The notes below the pieces were generated by a model. The model was not told the origin of the DNA. It ran no database searches and worked only from the letters and a program-made list of their open reading frames with translations. Shown one piece after another: positions 55,938-64,000 of a DNA stretch of 64,000 nucleotides (its first letter is position 1; each line of letters begins with the position of its first letter). The stretch spans positions 1-64,000 of the forward strand of contig NZ_AGFU01000014.1 of assembly GCF_000226955.1 (NCBI RefSeq), written 5' to 3'. Source of the DNA: Sphingomonas elodea ATCC 31461 (GTDB taxonomy: Bacteria > Pseudomonadota > Alphaproteobacteria > Sphingomonadales > Sphingomonadaceae). Both the position numbers and the translations under genes were made by a program.

Positions 55938-55966
55938 ATTGTACCTATTGTCCGACAACTAGTCTA
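55938..55966 (-). promoter_or_regulatory. putative promoter and GntR-type operator of the TonB receptor operon
   Basis: On the minus strand, TAGACT (55966-55961) and TACAAT (55943-55938) are separated by exactly 17 bases. In that spacer lies TTGTCGGACAA, read TTGTCCGACAA on the plus strand (55948-55958), which fits the T-N-G-T-N3-A-C-N-A consensus of FadR-subfamily GntR repressors. A repressor there would block polymerase. No GntR gene lies in the window. Confidence 0.5.
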
Positions 55967-56475
55967 TACCATTTTACGAGCAGTTATCCCGTATAATGGG
56001 ACGGTAGACGAGAGGGCACCTCTTGCGAGCCTGTGAAGCTAAGTGTCTGCATGCATTGTCGATCGCGGTACGAGGGAGACAGAAGGCGCTGTCGCAGCAG
56101 CGCGATTGGGTGGAACGCGGGTGCCGCATTGGCTTGGCCAGTACAGCCGCTCAGCCCGTGATCCACGAATCAGGCGAGAAGATCGGCCAAGGCGCGCGCG
56201 GGACGCGAAACAAGGCGAACTCGGCCGCGATCGCCAAGAGGCTGCCGTGGTGAGACCGGACGCCTGTGATGTGTAGCCTCAGCGATGTGACCGCCGATTT
56301 CCGCGCTACCGGGCAGCGTGGCGACGGGAGCTGCAGAACCCACAAGCGGCTGAACACCGCAGATTACCTAGGTTTTCGCACTTCGATCTGGAATCTGCCC
56401 TAACGACATAGCTCACGCCGATAATCTACATTATGTAAACATTGGGTCGCTACAGGATCGGAAAGCCGATCCTTC
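55967..56475. other. non-coding stretch upstream of the TonB receptor gene
   Basis: About 500 bases without a convincing gene. Short frames exist on both strands (76 and 68 codons) but have no SD, no hydrophobic pattern and no domain. Contains TATAAT at 55993 on the plus strand, an AT-rich palindrome TACATTATGTA at 56427, and a hairpin next to the protease stop. Could hold the regulatory region of the rhamnoside locus or a small RNA. Confidence 0.45.
56454..56473 (-). terminator. hairpin after the aspartic protease gene
   Basis: Perfect 8-bp stem AGGATCGG / CCGATCCT with a four-base loop, two bases beyond the stop codon. No T-run follows on the minus strand, so it is more likely a 3'-end-protecting or rho-assisted structure than an intrinsic terminator. 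Confidence 0.45.
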
Positions 56476-57090
56476 TCAATCCGCTGAACGCGGTGCCTTC
56501 GGCTGCAGCACGAGCATGTTGCCCTCCACGCGCCAGCTGTGCAGCCGCGACAGGAAGTTCATGCCGAGCACGTCGAGGTCGCCGAAATTCTGCGACACGA
56601 CCACGCCAAGATCGCGCATCTTCAGTGGTCCCAGTGCCAGCGCATCGATCCGGCTGCGACGTGCTGCGACGCTGCCGTTGGCGGTTTCGATGATCGCCGG
56701 CAGCCCGTCGGAAGACGAGACCCCGGCCTCCTGGGCGGTGCGGTCCGAGATCGCCGTGATGGTCGCGCCACTGTCGATCAGCATGCGCCGCTCGACGCCG
56801 TTCAGCGTCACCCGCGCCCAGAAATGCCCGTCCGGGCTCATGCGGATGCGGACGGTGTCGCCCTCGACGCGCTGCTCCTCGATCCCCAGGCGACTGCTAA
56901 GCGACGACCATGCCGCCGCGAGTTCGTAGCGATGGCCCACGGCCAAAACGACCAGCAGCACGATCACCGCCCAGCCGAGCAGCGTCCGCACGAACAGCCC
57001 GAACCCGATCCTGCGCACGGAGAGCGCGCTGACGATCAGCACCAGCGCACCGATCGCCCATATCAGGTTCACGCCCTGCAAACCGTTCAC
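56476..57090 (-). CDS. membrane-anchored retropepsin-like aspartic protease
   Basis: 204 aa. Two N-terminal membrane helices (about 8-24 and 36-52), then a single-lobe aspartic protease domain with the active-site Asp107 in LIDSGATITAIS and the flap/IIETANGSV region. This domain is of the TIGR02281 family, which works as a homodimer. Substrate unknown. Overlaps the MBL gene by four bases. Confidence 0.88.
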   Translation of the reverse strand: MNGLQGVNLIWAIGALVLIVSALSVRRIGFGLFVRTLLGWAVIVLLVVLAVGHRYELAAAWSSLSSRLGIEEQRVEGDTVRIRMSPDGHFWARVTLNGVERRMLIDSGATITAISDRTAQEAGVSSSDGLPAIIETANGSVAARRSRIDALALGPLKMRDLGVVVSQNFGDLDVLGMNFLSRLHSWRVEGNMLVLQPKAPRSAD

Positions 57091-57860
57091 GTCCGCAACT
57101 CCAGCCCGTCATAACCCGGCTCCACGCCGGCGGGAAGTTCGGCGACGAGCGTCGCATAGTCCATGGACTGGTCCATATGGACCAGTGCTGAACGCTTGGG
57201 CCGAAGCTCGGAAATCCACCCCAGCACCGACGCGAGATCCGGGTGCGTCGGGTGCGGCGCACGGCGCAGCGCGTCTACCACCCACAGGTCGAGGCCGGCA
57301 TAGAGCGCCCGCATATCGGGTGTCATCTCATGGAAATCCGTGGCATAGCCGATTGCCTTGCCACTGTTTTCGAAACGCAGGCCTGCCGAGGTGATCCCAC
57401 CATGCGGCTGGTCGACCACCTCCACCGCGATATCGCCGAGTACGAACCGGTCTGGCATGGCCTCGATCGCGACCACGGGAGGGTAGAATTTCCCCCTACC
57501 TTCAAATACGTAGGGAAAGCGTTTGCCGAGCTGTTCGAAGGTGAACGGTCGCGCGAGGCCCCGCACCGGCGTGCCGCTGCGGGCGTGCATCACCTGCCGG
57601 AGGTCGTCGATGCCGTGGCAATGATCGGCATGGTCGTGGGTCCAGAGGACGGCATCCACATCGGCAACCTTCGCAGCGATAAGCTGCTCGCGCAGGTCCG
57701 GACTGGTATCGACCAGGATCGTCGTTGTCGCGCTGCGGACCAGCACCGAGGCGCGCGTCCGCCGGTTGCGCGGCTCGTTCGGGTCGCAGGCACCCCAGTC
57801 GGGGCCGATGCGGGGGACGCCGGAGGAGGTACCCGATCCGAGGATGCGGATACTCAGCAT
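57087..57860 (-). CDS. MBL-fold metal-dependent hydrolase (PhnP-like)
   Basis: 257 aa. Starts MLSIRILGSGTSSGVPRIGPDW, with the metal ligands THDHADHCHG (His75, His77, Asp79, His80) and downstream FHEMTPD and LVHMDQSMDY histidines. In the PhnP group such enzymes open cyclic phosphodiesters; Asn/Cys elements in GACDPNEPRNRRTRAS resemble it. Usual neighbour of tatD. Confidence 0.9.
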   Translation of the reverse strand: MLSIRILGSGTSSGVPRIGPDWGACDPNEPRNRRTRASVLVRSATTTILVDTSPDLREQLIAAKVADVDAVLWTHDHADHCHGIDDLRQVMHARSGTPVRGLARPFTFEQLGKRFPYVFEGRGKFYPPVVAIEAMPDRFVLGDIAVEVVDQPHGGITSAGLRFENSGKAIGYATDFHEMTPDMRALYAGLDLWVVDALRRAPHPTHPDLASVLGWISELRPKRSALVHMDQSMDYATLVAELPAGVEPGYDGLELRT

Positions 57861-57879
57861 GGGCGGTTCCCCTGCCCAG

Positions 57880-58659
57880 TCACGCGCGGGTCTTGGCGAA
57901 GAGCGTGTGGAAGTTGGCGCGGGTCGCGTCGGCCAGCATTTCCGGATCCTCGCCGCGAAGCTGCGCGAGGAACTTGCACGTATCGGCCACGAACGCCGGT
58001 TCGCCGGTCTTGCCGCGATGCGGCACCGGCGCGAGGAACGGCGCGTCGGTCTCGATCAGCAGCCGGTCGAGCGGCAGCGCGGCGGCGGTTTCCTGCAGGT
58101 CCCTGGCGTTCTTGAACGTCACGATACCCGAAATCGATATGTAGAAGCCGAGTTCCAGCGCGATCTCGCCAAAGGCCCTGCTCGCGGTGAAGCAATGGAT
58201 CACGCCGGGGAAGGCGCCCTTCCCCATCTCCTCGCGCAGGATCTCCGCCGTGTCCTCTTCGGCGTCGCGGGTGTGGACGATGATCGGCAGCTGGGTCTCG
58301 CGCGACGCCGCCAGATGCGCGCGGAAGCTCGCCCGCTGGCGATCGCGGTCACTATGGTCGTAATAATAATCGAGCCCGCTCTCGCCGATGCCGACCACGC
58401 GGCGGTGCTGCGCGCGCTCGACCAGCTTGGCGGTGTCGACATGGGGGTGGGTATCCGCTTCGTGCGGATGGATGCCGACGCTTGCCCACACATCGGCCTC
58501 GCGCTCAGCGACGGCGATCACCTGATCCCACTCGTTCTCGCGCGTCGAGATGTTGAGCATCGCCACCACCCCGGCGTCGCGGGCGCGGGCCAGCACCTCG
58601 GGCTGCTGCTCGCCCAGACCCTTGTAGATCAGGTGGCAATGGCTGTCGGCGAGCTTCAT
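57880..58659 (-). CDS. tatD: TatD-family metal-dependent DNase/hydrolase
   Basis: 259-aa TIM-barrel hydrolase with the metal site DSHCHL (5-10), VGIGESGLDYYYD, PIIVHTRDAEEDT, VIHCFTASRAF and the terminal LIETDAPFLAP. TatD proteins act as 3'-5' DNases or D-aminoacyl-tRNA/peptide-related hydrolases; the exact role is not settled. Overlaps metG by four bases. Confidence 0.94.
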   Translation of the reverse strand: MKLADSHCHLIYKGLGEQQPEVLARARDAGVVAMLNISTRENEWDQVIAVAEREADVWASVGIHPHEADTHPHVDTAKLVERAQHRRVVGIGESGLDYYYDHSDRDRQRASFRAHLAASRETQLPIIVHTRDAEEDTAEILREEMGKGAFPGVIHCFTASRAFGEIALELGFYISISGIVTFKNARDLQETAAALPLDRLLIETDAPFLAPVPHRGKTGEPAFVADTCKFLAQLRGEDPEMLADATRANFHTLFAKTRA

Positions 58660-60161
58660 GCGTCCTCGGAAGTTTGCAGTTCAAGTCGCGGAAAGATGGG
58701 GGTCGGCGCCGCGATCCTGAAGTCCACATCGCCCTCGGGGCCCAATTGCGCGAGCAGCTTCGCCGCCGAGGTCGGCACCACCGGCTCGATGGTCACGCCC
58801 AGGCGGCGGATCGCCTGGAGCAGCGTGCCGAGTACCGCGTGCATCCGCTCAGGGTCGGTCTTGCGCAGCGTCCAGGGCGCCTGCGCGTCGATATACTGGT
58901 TGCAGGCGAATACGCCGGCCATCCACGCCTCCAGCCCCTGGCTGAGCGCCAGATCCTGGAACGCGCGGGTGAAGGCGGCGCAGGCGGTGTCGACCTCGGT
59001 CAGCAGCACCGCATCGGCATCCTCCGCGCGACCGGCCTGCACCGCGCCGTCGCAGTTCTTGGCGATGAAGCTCAAAGTCCGCTGCGCCAGATTGCCGAAG
59101 CTGTTCGACAGATCGGCGTTCGCACGCGTGACGATCGCCTCGTCGCTGAACGTGCCGTCCTGCCCGAAGCTCACATCGCGCAGCAGGAAGTAGCGCAGCG
59201 CATCGACACCGTAGGTCTCGGCAAGCTCCATCGGATCGACGACGTTGCCGACCGACTTCGACATCTTCTCGCCGCGGTTAAGCAGGAAGCCGTGGCCGAA
59301 CACCTGTTTGGGCAGCGCGATCTCGGCGGACATCAGGAAGGCCGGCCAGTAGACGGTGTGGAAGCGGACGATGTCCTTGCCGATCAGGTGCAGATCGGCC
59401 GGCCAGTAGCGCGCCAGTCGCTCGGTATCGTCAGGAAAGCCGGCGCCGGTCAGATAGTTGGTCAGCGCGTCGACCCAGACATACATCACATGTCCGGGCG
59501 AGCCCGGCACCGGCACGCCCCAGTCGAAGCTGGTGCGGCTCACCGACAGGTCGACCAGCCCGCCCTCGACGAAGCGCAACACCTCGTTGCGGCGCGAGTC
59601 CGGGCGGATGAAGTCCGGGTTGGCGGCGTAGAAGTCGAGCAGCGGCTGCTGGTACTTGGACAGGCGGAAGAACCAGGTCTCCTCCTTGGTCCACTCGACG
59701 GGCGTACCCTGGGGCGAGAGCTTCTGGCCCCCTTCCCCTTCCTGCAGTTCCTTCTCCTCGTAGAAGGCCTCGTCGCGGACCGAATACCAGCCCTCGTAGC
59801 GATCGAGATACAGGTCGCCCTTGGCCGCCATCTTCTCCCAGATCGCCTGGCTGGCACGATAGTGACCGGGTTCCGACGTCCGAATGAAACGATCGCACGA
59901 AATATCGAGTTTCTCCGCCATAACACGGAAATAGCTGGACATTTCATCGGCAAGCTCGCGCGCCGTCATGTCGCGGGCGCGGGCGGTCTGCACCATCTTG
60001 AGGCCATGCTCGTCGGTGCCGGTCTGGAAGAACACGTCACGACCCTGCTGGCGCTGGAAGCGCGCGATCGCGTCGGCGGCGATCATCTCATAGGCGTGGC
60101 CGATATGCGGCTTGCCGTTGGGATAGTGGATCGCGGTGGTGATGTAGAAGGGGTCAGCCAT
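58656..60161 (-). CDS. metG: methionyl-tRNA synthetase
   Basis: 501 aa starting MADPFYITTAIHYPNGKPHIGHAY; HIGH at 19-22 and KMSKS in NRGEKMSKSVGNVVDP. The connective peptide lacks the four-Cys zinc knuckle (the segment reads YSVRDEAFYEEKELQ), marking the zinc-free MetG2-like class. A start at 60197 would add an unsupported extension. In operon with holB upstream and tatD downstream. Confidence 0.97.
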   Translation of the reverse strand: MADPFYITTAIHYPNGKPHIGHAYEMIAADAIARFQRQQGRDVFFQTGTDEHGLKMVQTARARDMTARELADEMSSYFRVMAEKLDISCDRFIRTSEPGHYRASQAIWEKMAAKGDLYLDRYEGWYSVRDEAFYEEKELQEGEGGQKLSPQGTPVEWTKEETWFFRLSKYQQPLLDFYAANPDFIRPDSRRNEVLRFVEGGLVDLSVSRTSFDWGVPVPGSPGHVMYVWVDALTNYLTGAGFPDDTERLARYWPADLHLIGKDIVRFHTVYWPAFLMSAEIALPKQVFGHGFLLNRGEKMSKSVGNVVDPMELAETYGVDALRYFLLRDVSFGQDGTFSDEAIVTRANADLSNSFGNLAQRTLSFIAKNCDGAVQAGRAEDADAVLLTEVDTACAAFTRAFQDLALSQGLEAWMAGVFACNQYIDAQAPWTLRKTDPERMHAVLGTLLQAIRRLGVTIEPVVPTSAAKLLAQLGPEGDVDFRIAAPTPIFPRLELQTSEDA

Positions 60162-60215
60162 GCCCGCCGCTTTAGGATGCGGCGCAGCAACGGGCAACTG
60201 GTACGCGCGGCCCGA

Positions 60216-61199
60216 TCAGCCTCGGGCAAGCCGCGCGAGGATGCCGCTCATTTCGAACACGGTCGCGGTGGCATCGAGCGAGAGCCCCAGCGCCGCCCCG
60301 GCGAGCTCGCGCGCGGCGGCATAGGCGTCGAGCGCCGTCCGCAGCGCCTCGCCCTCCAGTCGCCTGGCGCGCGCGGCGATGAAGCTCGGCGTGCGCTCCA
60401 GAAACGCCTCGTAGCGCGGCTGGGCGGCCTTGGCCCCGAGCTGGCGGCCGAGCCGGGTACGCAGCGCATTGTCCGGATCGCCGTAATCGGCGAGCTGCGC
60501 CATGTCCGCCTCCAGCGCCGACAGGTCGAGCCCGGCGAAGCGCAGCGCGCGACCCGGCGAGCCCTCCGCAGCCTCGACCAGCGCCGCAATCTCGATCTCG
60601 CTGGCCTCGGGGATCTGTCGCCGGAGCACCGTGGTCGTCTCGGCATCGCCCAGCGGCTCGAAGCGGAGCAGCCGGCAGCGCGAGCGGATCGTCGGCAGCA
60701 GGCGCCCCGGCGCATGGCTCACCAGCAGGAATATCGTCCCCGCGGGCGGTTCTTCTAGATTCTTGAGCAACGCATTGGCGCCGGCGCGCTCAAGATCGTC
60801 GATCGCGTCGATGACCACCACCCGGCGCGGCCCCAGCGAGGGCTTGGTCGCGAACAGCGGCTGGAGGCTGCGCACCTGCGCGATGGTGATCGAGCGCGCG
60901 AGCGCCTCGTCCGGCTTGTCCGCATCCTTGGGCAGCCGGGCGAGGATCTTGAGGTCCGGATGGCTCCCTGCCGCGATCAGGCTGGCGGTGCGGCTGGTCT
61001 CCGGCACGCCCCAGCCGGGCATCAGCCGATCCGGCTCGGCGGCCTCGGCCAGCATCCGTGCGGCGGCGATGCGGGCGAAGGCCCCCTTCCCCACGCCTTC
61101 GGGCCCGGCGATCAGCCAGGCATGGTGCAACGCGCCGCTCGCCATGGCGGCGGCGAGCGCGTTGCGGGCATCTTCATTGCCGATCAGGGCGTCGGCCAA
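60216..61199 (-). CDS. holB: DNA polymerase III delta-prime subunit
   Basis: 327 aa clamp-loader subunit. Walker A GPEGVGKG (about 32-39), a conserved LLKNLEEPPAGTIFLLVSHAP segment, and RSRCRLLRFEPL. No ATG or GTG is available near the family N-terminus (LIGNEDARNALAAAM); the best start is TTG six bases after the dacA stop, and CTG overlapping that stop is the alternative. In related genomes tmk usually lies between dacA and holB; it is absent here. Confidence 0.9.
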   Translation of the reverse strand: MADALIGNEDARNALAAAMASGALHHAWLIAGPEGVGKGAFARIAAARMLAEAAEPDRLMPGWGVPETSRTASLIAAGSHPDLKILARLPKDADKPDEALARSITIAQVRSLQPLFATKPSLGPRRVVVIDAIDDLERAGANALLKNLEEPPAGTIFLLVSHAPGRLLPTIRSRCRLLRFEPLGDAETTTVLRRQIPEASEIEIAALVEAAEGSPGRALRFAGLDLSALEADMAQLADYGDPDNALRTRLGRQLGAKAAQPRYEAFLERTPSFIAARARRLEGEALRTALDAYAAARELAGAALGLSLDATATVFEMSGILARLARG

Positions 61200-61204
61200 G
61201 GTGA

Positions 61205-62371
61205 TCAGGCCAGGTGGAGCAGCGACATCAGCCCCGCCCAGGCGCGGCCGAAAAAGCCCGCCTGGCCGACATCCTCGGCAGCGACCAGCGGCAGCACCTG
61301 CTGCGGCATGCCTTCGCCCTCGATGATCAGGTCGGCGATATGGTCGCCCTTGTGGAAGCCGGCCTTGACCGGGCCCTGATAGACGATCTTGCCGCTGAGC
61401 TTGGGGCTCAGGCCCGAGGGCAGCGTGATGTTGAGGTCGCGCGGCGCCACGACGGCGACATGATTGGCGGTGCCGCCCTGCACGTCGATGGAGCCGACGG
61501 TGCGGTCCTTCTTCACCACCGGCTTGGTGCTCCATGCGGCGAAGCCCCAGCGCATGAAGCGGACGGATTCGTCGGCGCGGCCGCTATAGCTGTCGAGCCC
61601 GGCGACCACCATCACCAGGCGCCGGCCATTCTGCTCGGCCGAGCCGGTGAAGCCATAGCCCGCTTCCTCGGTGTGGCCGGTCTTGAGGCCGTCGGCACCC
61701 GGCACCTTGCCGAGCAGCGGGTCGCGGTTGCCCTGTTCGATGTCCGCGCCGGCGCCCAGCGTCTTGCCCCATTTGAAGCTCGGCAGCGAGTAGAAGGACT
61801 TGTAGAGATCGGGGAAGTCGCGGATCGTTGCGGCCGCCAGATGCGCCAGGTCGCGCGCGGTCACATAGGTGCGGCCCTCGTCGGGCCAGCCGTTCGAGGT
61901 GCCGAAATGGCTGTTGGCGAGGCCGATCTTCTTCGCCCGATCGTTCATCAGGTTGACGAAGCCTTCCTCGGTGCCGGCAATGCCCTCCGCCAGCACGACG
62001 CAGGCGTCGTTGCCCGAAAGCGTGACGATGCCCTTGAGCAGATCCGACACGGTCGGCTGCTCGCCGACGCCGAGGAACATGGTGGAGCCCTGCGAGTGCC
62101 ACTTCTTCCAGGTCTCGGGCCGCACCTCGATCTTCTGGTCGAGCTTCAGCTCGCCCTTCTTGATCAGGTCGAACGCGACATAGACCGTCATCATCTTCGC
62201 CATCGAGGCCGGCGGGATTCGGCGATCGGCGTCCTTGGCGAACAGCACGGCGCCGGAGGACATGTCCTCCATGTACGCAATCGGCGCGGGCGTCGGGAAA
62301 TCCGGGCCGGCGGCCTGCAGCGGCGCGGCGATGGCGAGCGCCAGGAACGAAATGGCGGCGAGCTTCTTCAT
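61205..62371 (-). CDS. dacA: D-alanyl-D-alanine carboxypeptidase (PBP5/DacA type)
   Basis: 388 aa periplasmic peptidoglycan carboxypeptidase. Signal peptide MKKLAAISFLALAIAAPLQA; catalytic motifs S-x-x-K at Ser56-Lys59, SGN at 119-121 and KTG at 230-232. The C-terminal PBP5 domain ends in an amphipathic helix (WAGLMSLLHLA) for membrane attachment. 32 bases after the RlpA gene. Confidence 0.96.
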   Translation of the reverse strand: MKKLAAISFLALAIAAPLQAAGPDFPTPAPIAYMEDMSSGAVLFAKDADRRIPPASMAKMMTVYVAFDLIKKGELKLDQKIEVRPETWKKWHSQGSTMFLGVGEQPTVSDLLKGIVTLSGNDACVVLAEGIAGTEEGFVNLMNDRAKKIGLANSHFGTSNGWPDEGRTYVTARDLAHLAAATIRDFPDLYKSFYSLPSFKWGKTLGAGADIEQGNRDPLLGKVPGADGLKTGHTEEAGYGFTGSAEQNGRRLVMVVAGLDSYSGRADESVRFMRWGFAAWSTKPVVKKDRTVGSIDVQGGTANHVAVVAPRDLNITLPSGLSPKLSGKIVYQGPVKAGFHKGDHIADLIIEGEGMPQQVLPLVAAEDVGQAGFFGRAWAGLMSLLHLA

Positions 62372-62403
62372 GATGATCGGTCCAGAACGCGATAAGTGTA
62401 CCC

Positions 62404-63249
62404 CTATCGGACCGTGGTGCGGCGCGCATCTCCGAACCCGGCCCGAACGGCCCCTTCCCGTGCCCGCTCCGCCGCCGCCTCCGTCGCGAAGGGGCCGAGC
62501 TGGACGCGGTAGAGCCCGCCTCCTGCCTTTACGAAGCCCTGTAGCTTTTGGGCAAGCGCAGTCGCGCGTTCGGGCGAAGAAAGTGCGGCCACTTGCACCA
62601 GATAGCGGCCTTGGGCCGGTTTTGCGGGCGCGGCCTTGGAGACCGGGCGAGGCGTTGCCGCGGCAACGGCACCCGTTGCAGCATGCGGGATGACGTCGAC
62701 GATCGGATCCGGCTGCGTCGGTGGCGAAGGCGGCGGCGGCAGGGGCGCGCCTGTCTCCGCCGGCGGCGGGAGCTGGAGCCGCAAGGCCCGCAGCAGCGCC
62801 GGCGGCGAATCGATGCGAGGCTGCGCGGCCCCGGCACTCCGCAGTGCGGCCTGATCCTCGGTCGACGGACGCACCGCCCGGATGCGTACCGCCACCATCC
62901 CGTTGGCGGGTACGCCGAGCTGGCTTGCCGCGCCCTCGGAAATCCCAGCGATCGCGCCCGGCGCCTCGGCCGTCTCGGCAATGCGGACGAGGATGGTGCG
63001 ACCATTGTCGAGCGCGGTCACCTCGGCATAGCTCTCCGCCGACAGGCTGGGGCTGACCGCCAGGGCCGCGGCGCCGAGCGGCTGCACGGCGGCATAGCCG
63101 ACCGCATCATATCGGCCCTCCCCCGGCGAGAGCTGCGAGCTGCCGTGCGGCCCGCTCGCCATGGCGGCGGGGTCGGCATCCTGGGCATGGGCGCTCGCCG
63201 CGGCAACGAGCGCAAGGGCGAGCGAGATCGGTCTAGCGTTCCACTGCAT
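62404..63249 (-). CDS. RlpA-like protein with C-terminal SPOR domain
   Basis: 281 aa with signal peptide MQWNARPISLALALVAAASAHA. The double-psi barrel (RYDAVGYAAV, then AEVTALDNGRTILVRI) resembles RlpA lytic transglycosylases, but the catalytic Asp of the canonical D-R-G-P motif is not obvious (LVRIAETAEAP). A Pro-rich linker precedes the SPOR domain (RYLVQVAALSSPERATALAQK), which binds septal glycans. Its start overlaps the transglycosylase gene by 17 bases. Confidence 0.82.
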   Translation of the reverse strand: MQWNARPISLALALVAAASAHAQDADPAAMASGPHGSSQLSPGEGRYDAVGYAAVQPLGAAALAVSPSLSAESYAEVTALDNGRTILVRIAETAEAPGAIAGISEGAASQLGVPANGMVAVRIRAVRPSTEDQAALRSAGAAQPRIDSPPALLRALRLQLPPPAETGAPLPPPPSPPTQPDPIVDVIPHAATGAVAAATPRPVSKAAPAKPAQGRYLVQVAALSSPERATALAQKLQGFVKAGGGLYRVQLGPFATEAAAERAREGAVRAGFGDARRTTVR

Positions 63250-64000
63250 CGGCCAGCAGGCCTACCGACAAAGCGTAAAAATTCGAGCAATTATAGTCGA
63301 GAATCACGCGGTAGTTGCCGGTGAGCAGATAGGCGGCGGCGCCTTGCCCGTCGGGCTCGAGCAACGTCGCCAGCACGTCGTCACCGGGCCAAGCCCGCGC
63401 TTGCGGCACCACGCCCAGCGCGCGCCACTCCGCCATCGTCTTCCACTGGCTCTGGCGGCCCTGCACGCGCGGGCAGCGCGGGCTGGTGGTGCGATTGGCG
63501 ATCAGCCGCCGGTCGAGCGTCGCCGGCACGGAGACGGCGAAGCCCCAGGGCACACCCGGACGCCAGCCGGCATCGACGAAATAGGCGCCGATCGAGGCGA
63601 GCGTATCGGCATCGCTGTTCCAGATATCGGCCGTGCCGTCGCCATCGCCGTCGCGGGCGAGCCGCAGATAGACGCTGGGGAGGAACTGCGGCCCGCCGAA
63701 TGCCCCCGCCCAGCTGCCGACCAGCTTCTCGCGCGGCACCCCGCGATCGATCATCTTCAACGTGGCGATGAACTCGTCGGTGAACAGCGTCCGACGCCGT
63801 CCCTCATAGGCAAGGCTGGCGAGCGCGCGCGGCAGGTCGAACCCGCCCATCACGCGGCCGTAATTGGTCTCGTGCCCCCAGATCGCCACCATGATCGATT
63901 CGGGGACGCCGGTCTGCTGCTCGATGGCGGACAGACGGCCCCGGGCGCGGAGATAGACAGCACGGCCGCGGGTGATCCGGTCGGCATCGACATGGCGGGC
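63233..64000 (-). CDS. lytic murein transglycosylase (MltB type, partial)
   Basis: C-terminal 255 codons; the N-terminus lies past the right edge. MltB landmarks: IMVAIWGHETNYGRVMGGFDL (catalytic Glu in GHETNYG), SWAGAFGGPQFLPSVYL, DGDGTADIWNSDADTLASIG, and NYRVILDYNCSNFYALSVG at the end. It cleaves the glycan backbone. First visible gene of the envelope/replication cluster on this strand. Confidence 0.94.
   Translation of the reverse strand, partial: ARHVDADRITRGRAVYLRARGRLSAIEQQTGVPESIMVAIWGHETNYGRVMGGFDLPRALASLAYEGRRRTLFTDEFIATLKMIDRGVPREKLVGSWAGAFGGPQFLPSVYLRLARDGDGDGTADIWNSDADTLASIGAYFVDAGWRPGVPWGFAVSVPATLDRRLIANRTTSPRCPRVQGRQSQWKTMAEWRALGVVPQARAWPGDDVLATLLEPDGQGAAAYLLTGNYRVILDYNCSNFYALSVGLLADAVER

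Noticed and set aside
55850-55939. Earlier start for the TonB receptor
   Set aside because: The ATG at 55939 overlaps the putative -10, the added residues are polar and would precede the signal peptide, and GGGAGG supports 55849.
56023-56357. Two short frames (76 codons plus, 68 codons minus) in the gap before the TonB receptor
   Set aside because: No SD, no domain or membrane pattern, and they overlap each other.

Overview
The window is a 64 kb stretch of GC-rich chromosome (by eye about two thirds G+C) from an alphaproteobacterium, almost certainly a sphingomonad (Sphingomonas or a close relative). The evidence is an alphaproteobacterial SOS box (GTTC-N7-GTTC) in front of recA, a PopZ-type DUF2497 protein, TrmFO, class II DAHP synthase, a eukaryotic-like NADP isocitrate dehydrogenase, a Caulobacter/Xanthomonas-type TonB receptor and many ATGA-coupled genes. 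There is no prophage, insertion sequence, CRISPR array or rRNA operon. It is mostly housekeeping chromosome with a few accessory patches.

Layout. 1-4.4 kb, minus strand: lapA-like, pyrF, a GNAT gene behind a 136-bp nested inverted repeat, then trpF-trpB-(80-aa membrane ORF)-trpA; trpA runs off the left edge. 4.4-7.7 kb, minus: patatin-like protein, EEP-family phosphatase/nuclease and a 65-aa protein. 7.7-9.4 kb, minus: purM-purN. 9.5-15 kb, plus: exported HMA-like protein, DnaA-inactivator (Hda) homologue, ppk1, ppx. 15.1-17.5 kb, minus: trmFO and a membrane/SRPBCC protein. 17.7-18.9 kb, plus: DUF488 and PilZ proteins. 18.9-20.5 kb, minus: class II DAHP synthase with an in-frame N-terminal helix-turn-helix. 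Facing it is bioF-bioD-bioA (plus). The gap between them holds two perfect copies of the palindrome TTACCC-N5-GGGTAA. 23.6-26.2 kb, minus: zinc-ribbon protein, 96-aa protein, cysS and a TM2 protein. 26.3-31.9 kb: glycine-zipper protein, tRNA-Cys, isoaspartyl methyltransferase-like protein, tolC, popZ-like gene and an S9 peptidase. 32-37.2 kb: MOSC protein, recA, DUF1801 protein, catalase and a glutathione transferase. 37.3-42.4 kb: dicarboxylate symporter, TPR protein, M24 peptidase and a membrane protein. 42.5-48.9 kb: alaS, small exported protein, CPA2 antiporter and icd. 49-55.8 kb, minus: TonB receptor, alpha-L-rhamnosidase and MFS transporter, a small glycan-use locus. 56.5-64 kb, minus: cell-wall and replication cluster with a lytic transglycosylase (cut by the right edge), RlpA/SPOR protein, DacA, holB, metG, tatD, an MBL hydrolase and an aspartic protease.

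The best candidates for something undescribed are two. First, the fused HTH-DAHP synthase faces the biotin operon across a pair of identical palindromic operators, which suggests the first shikimate-pathway enzyme carries its own DNA-binding domain. Second, a lower-GC, two-helix small membrane protein gene is stitched between trpB and trpA by overlapping stop/start codons on both sides. No database search was possible; functions come from recognised motifs and gene order, and start codons were chosen by Shine-Dalgarno (SD) sequence, overlap and family length.
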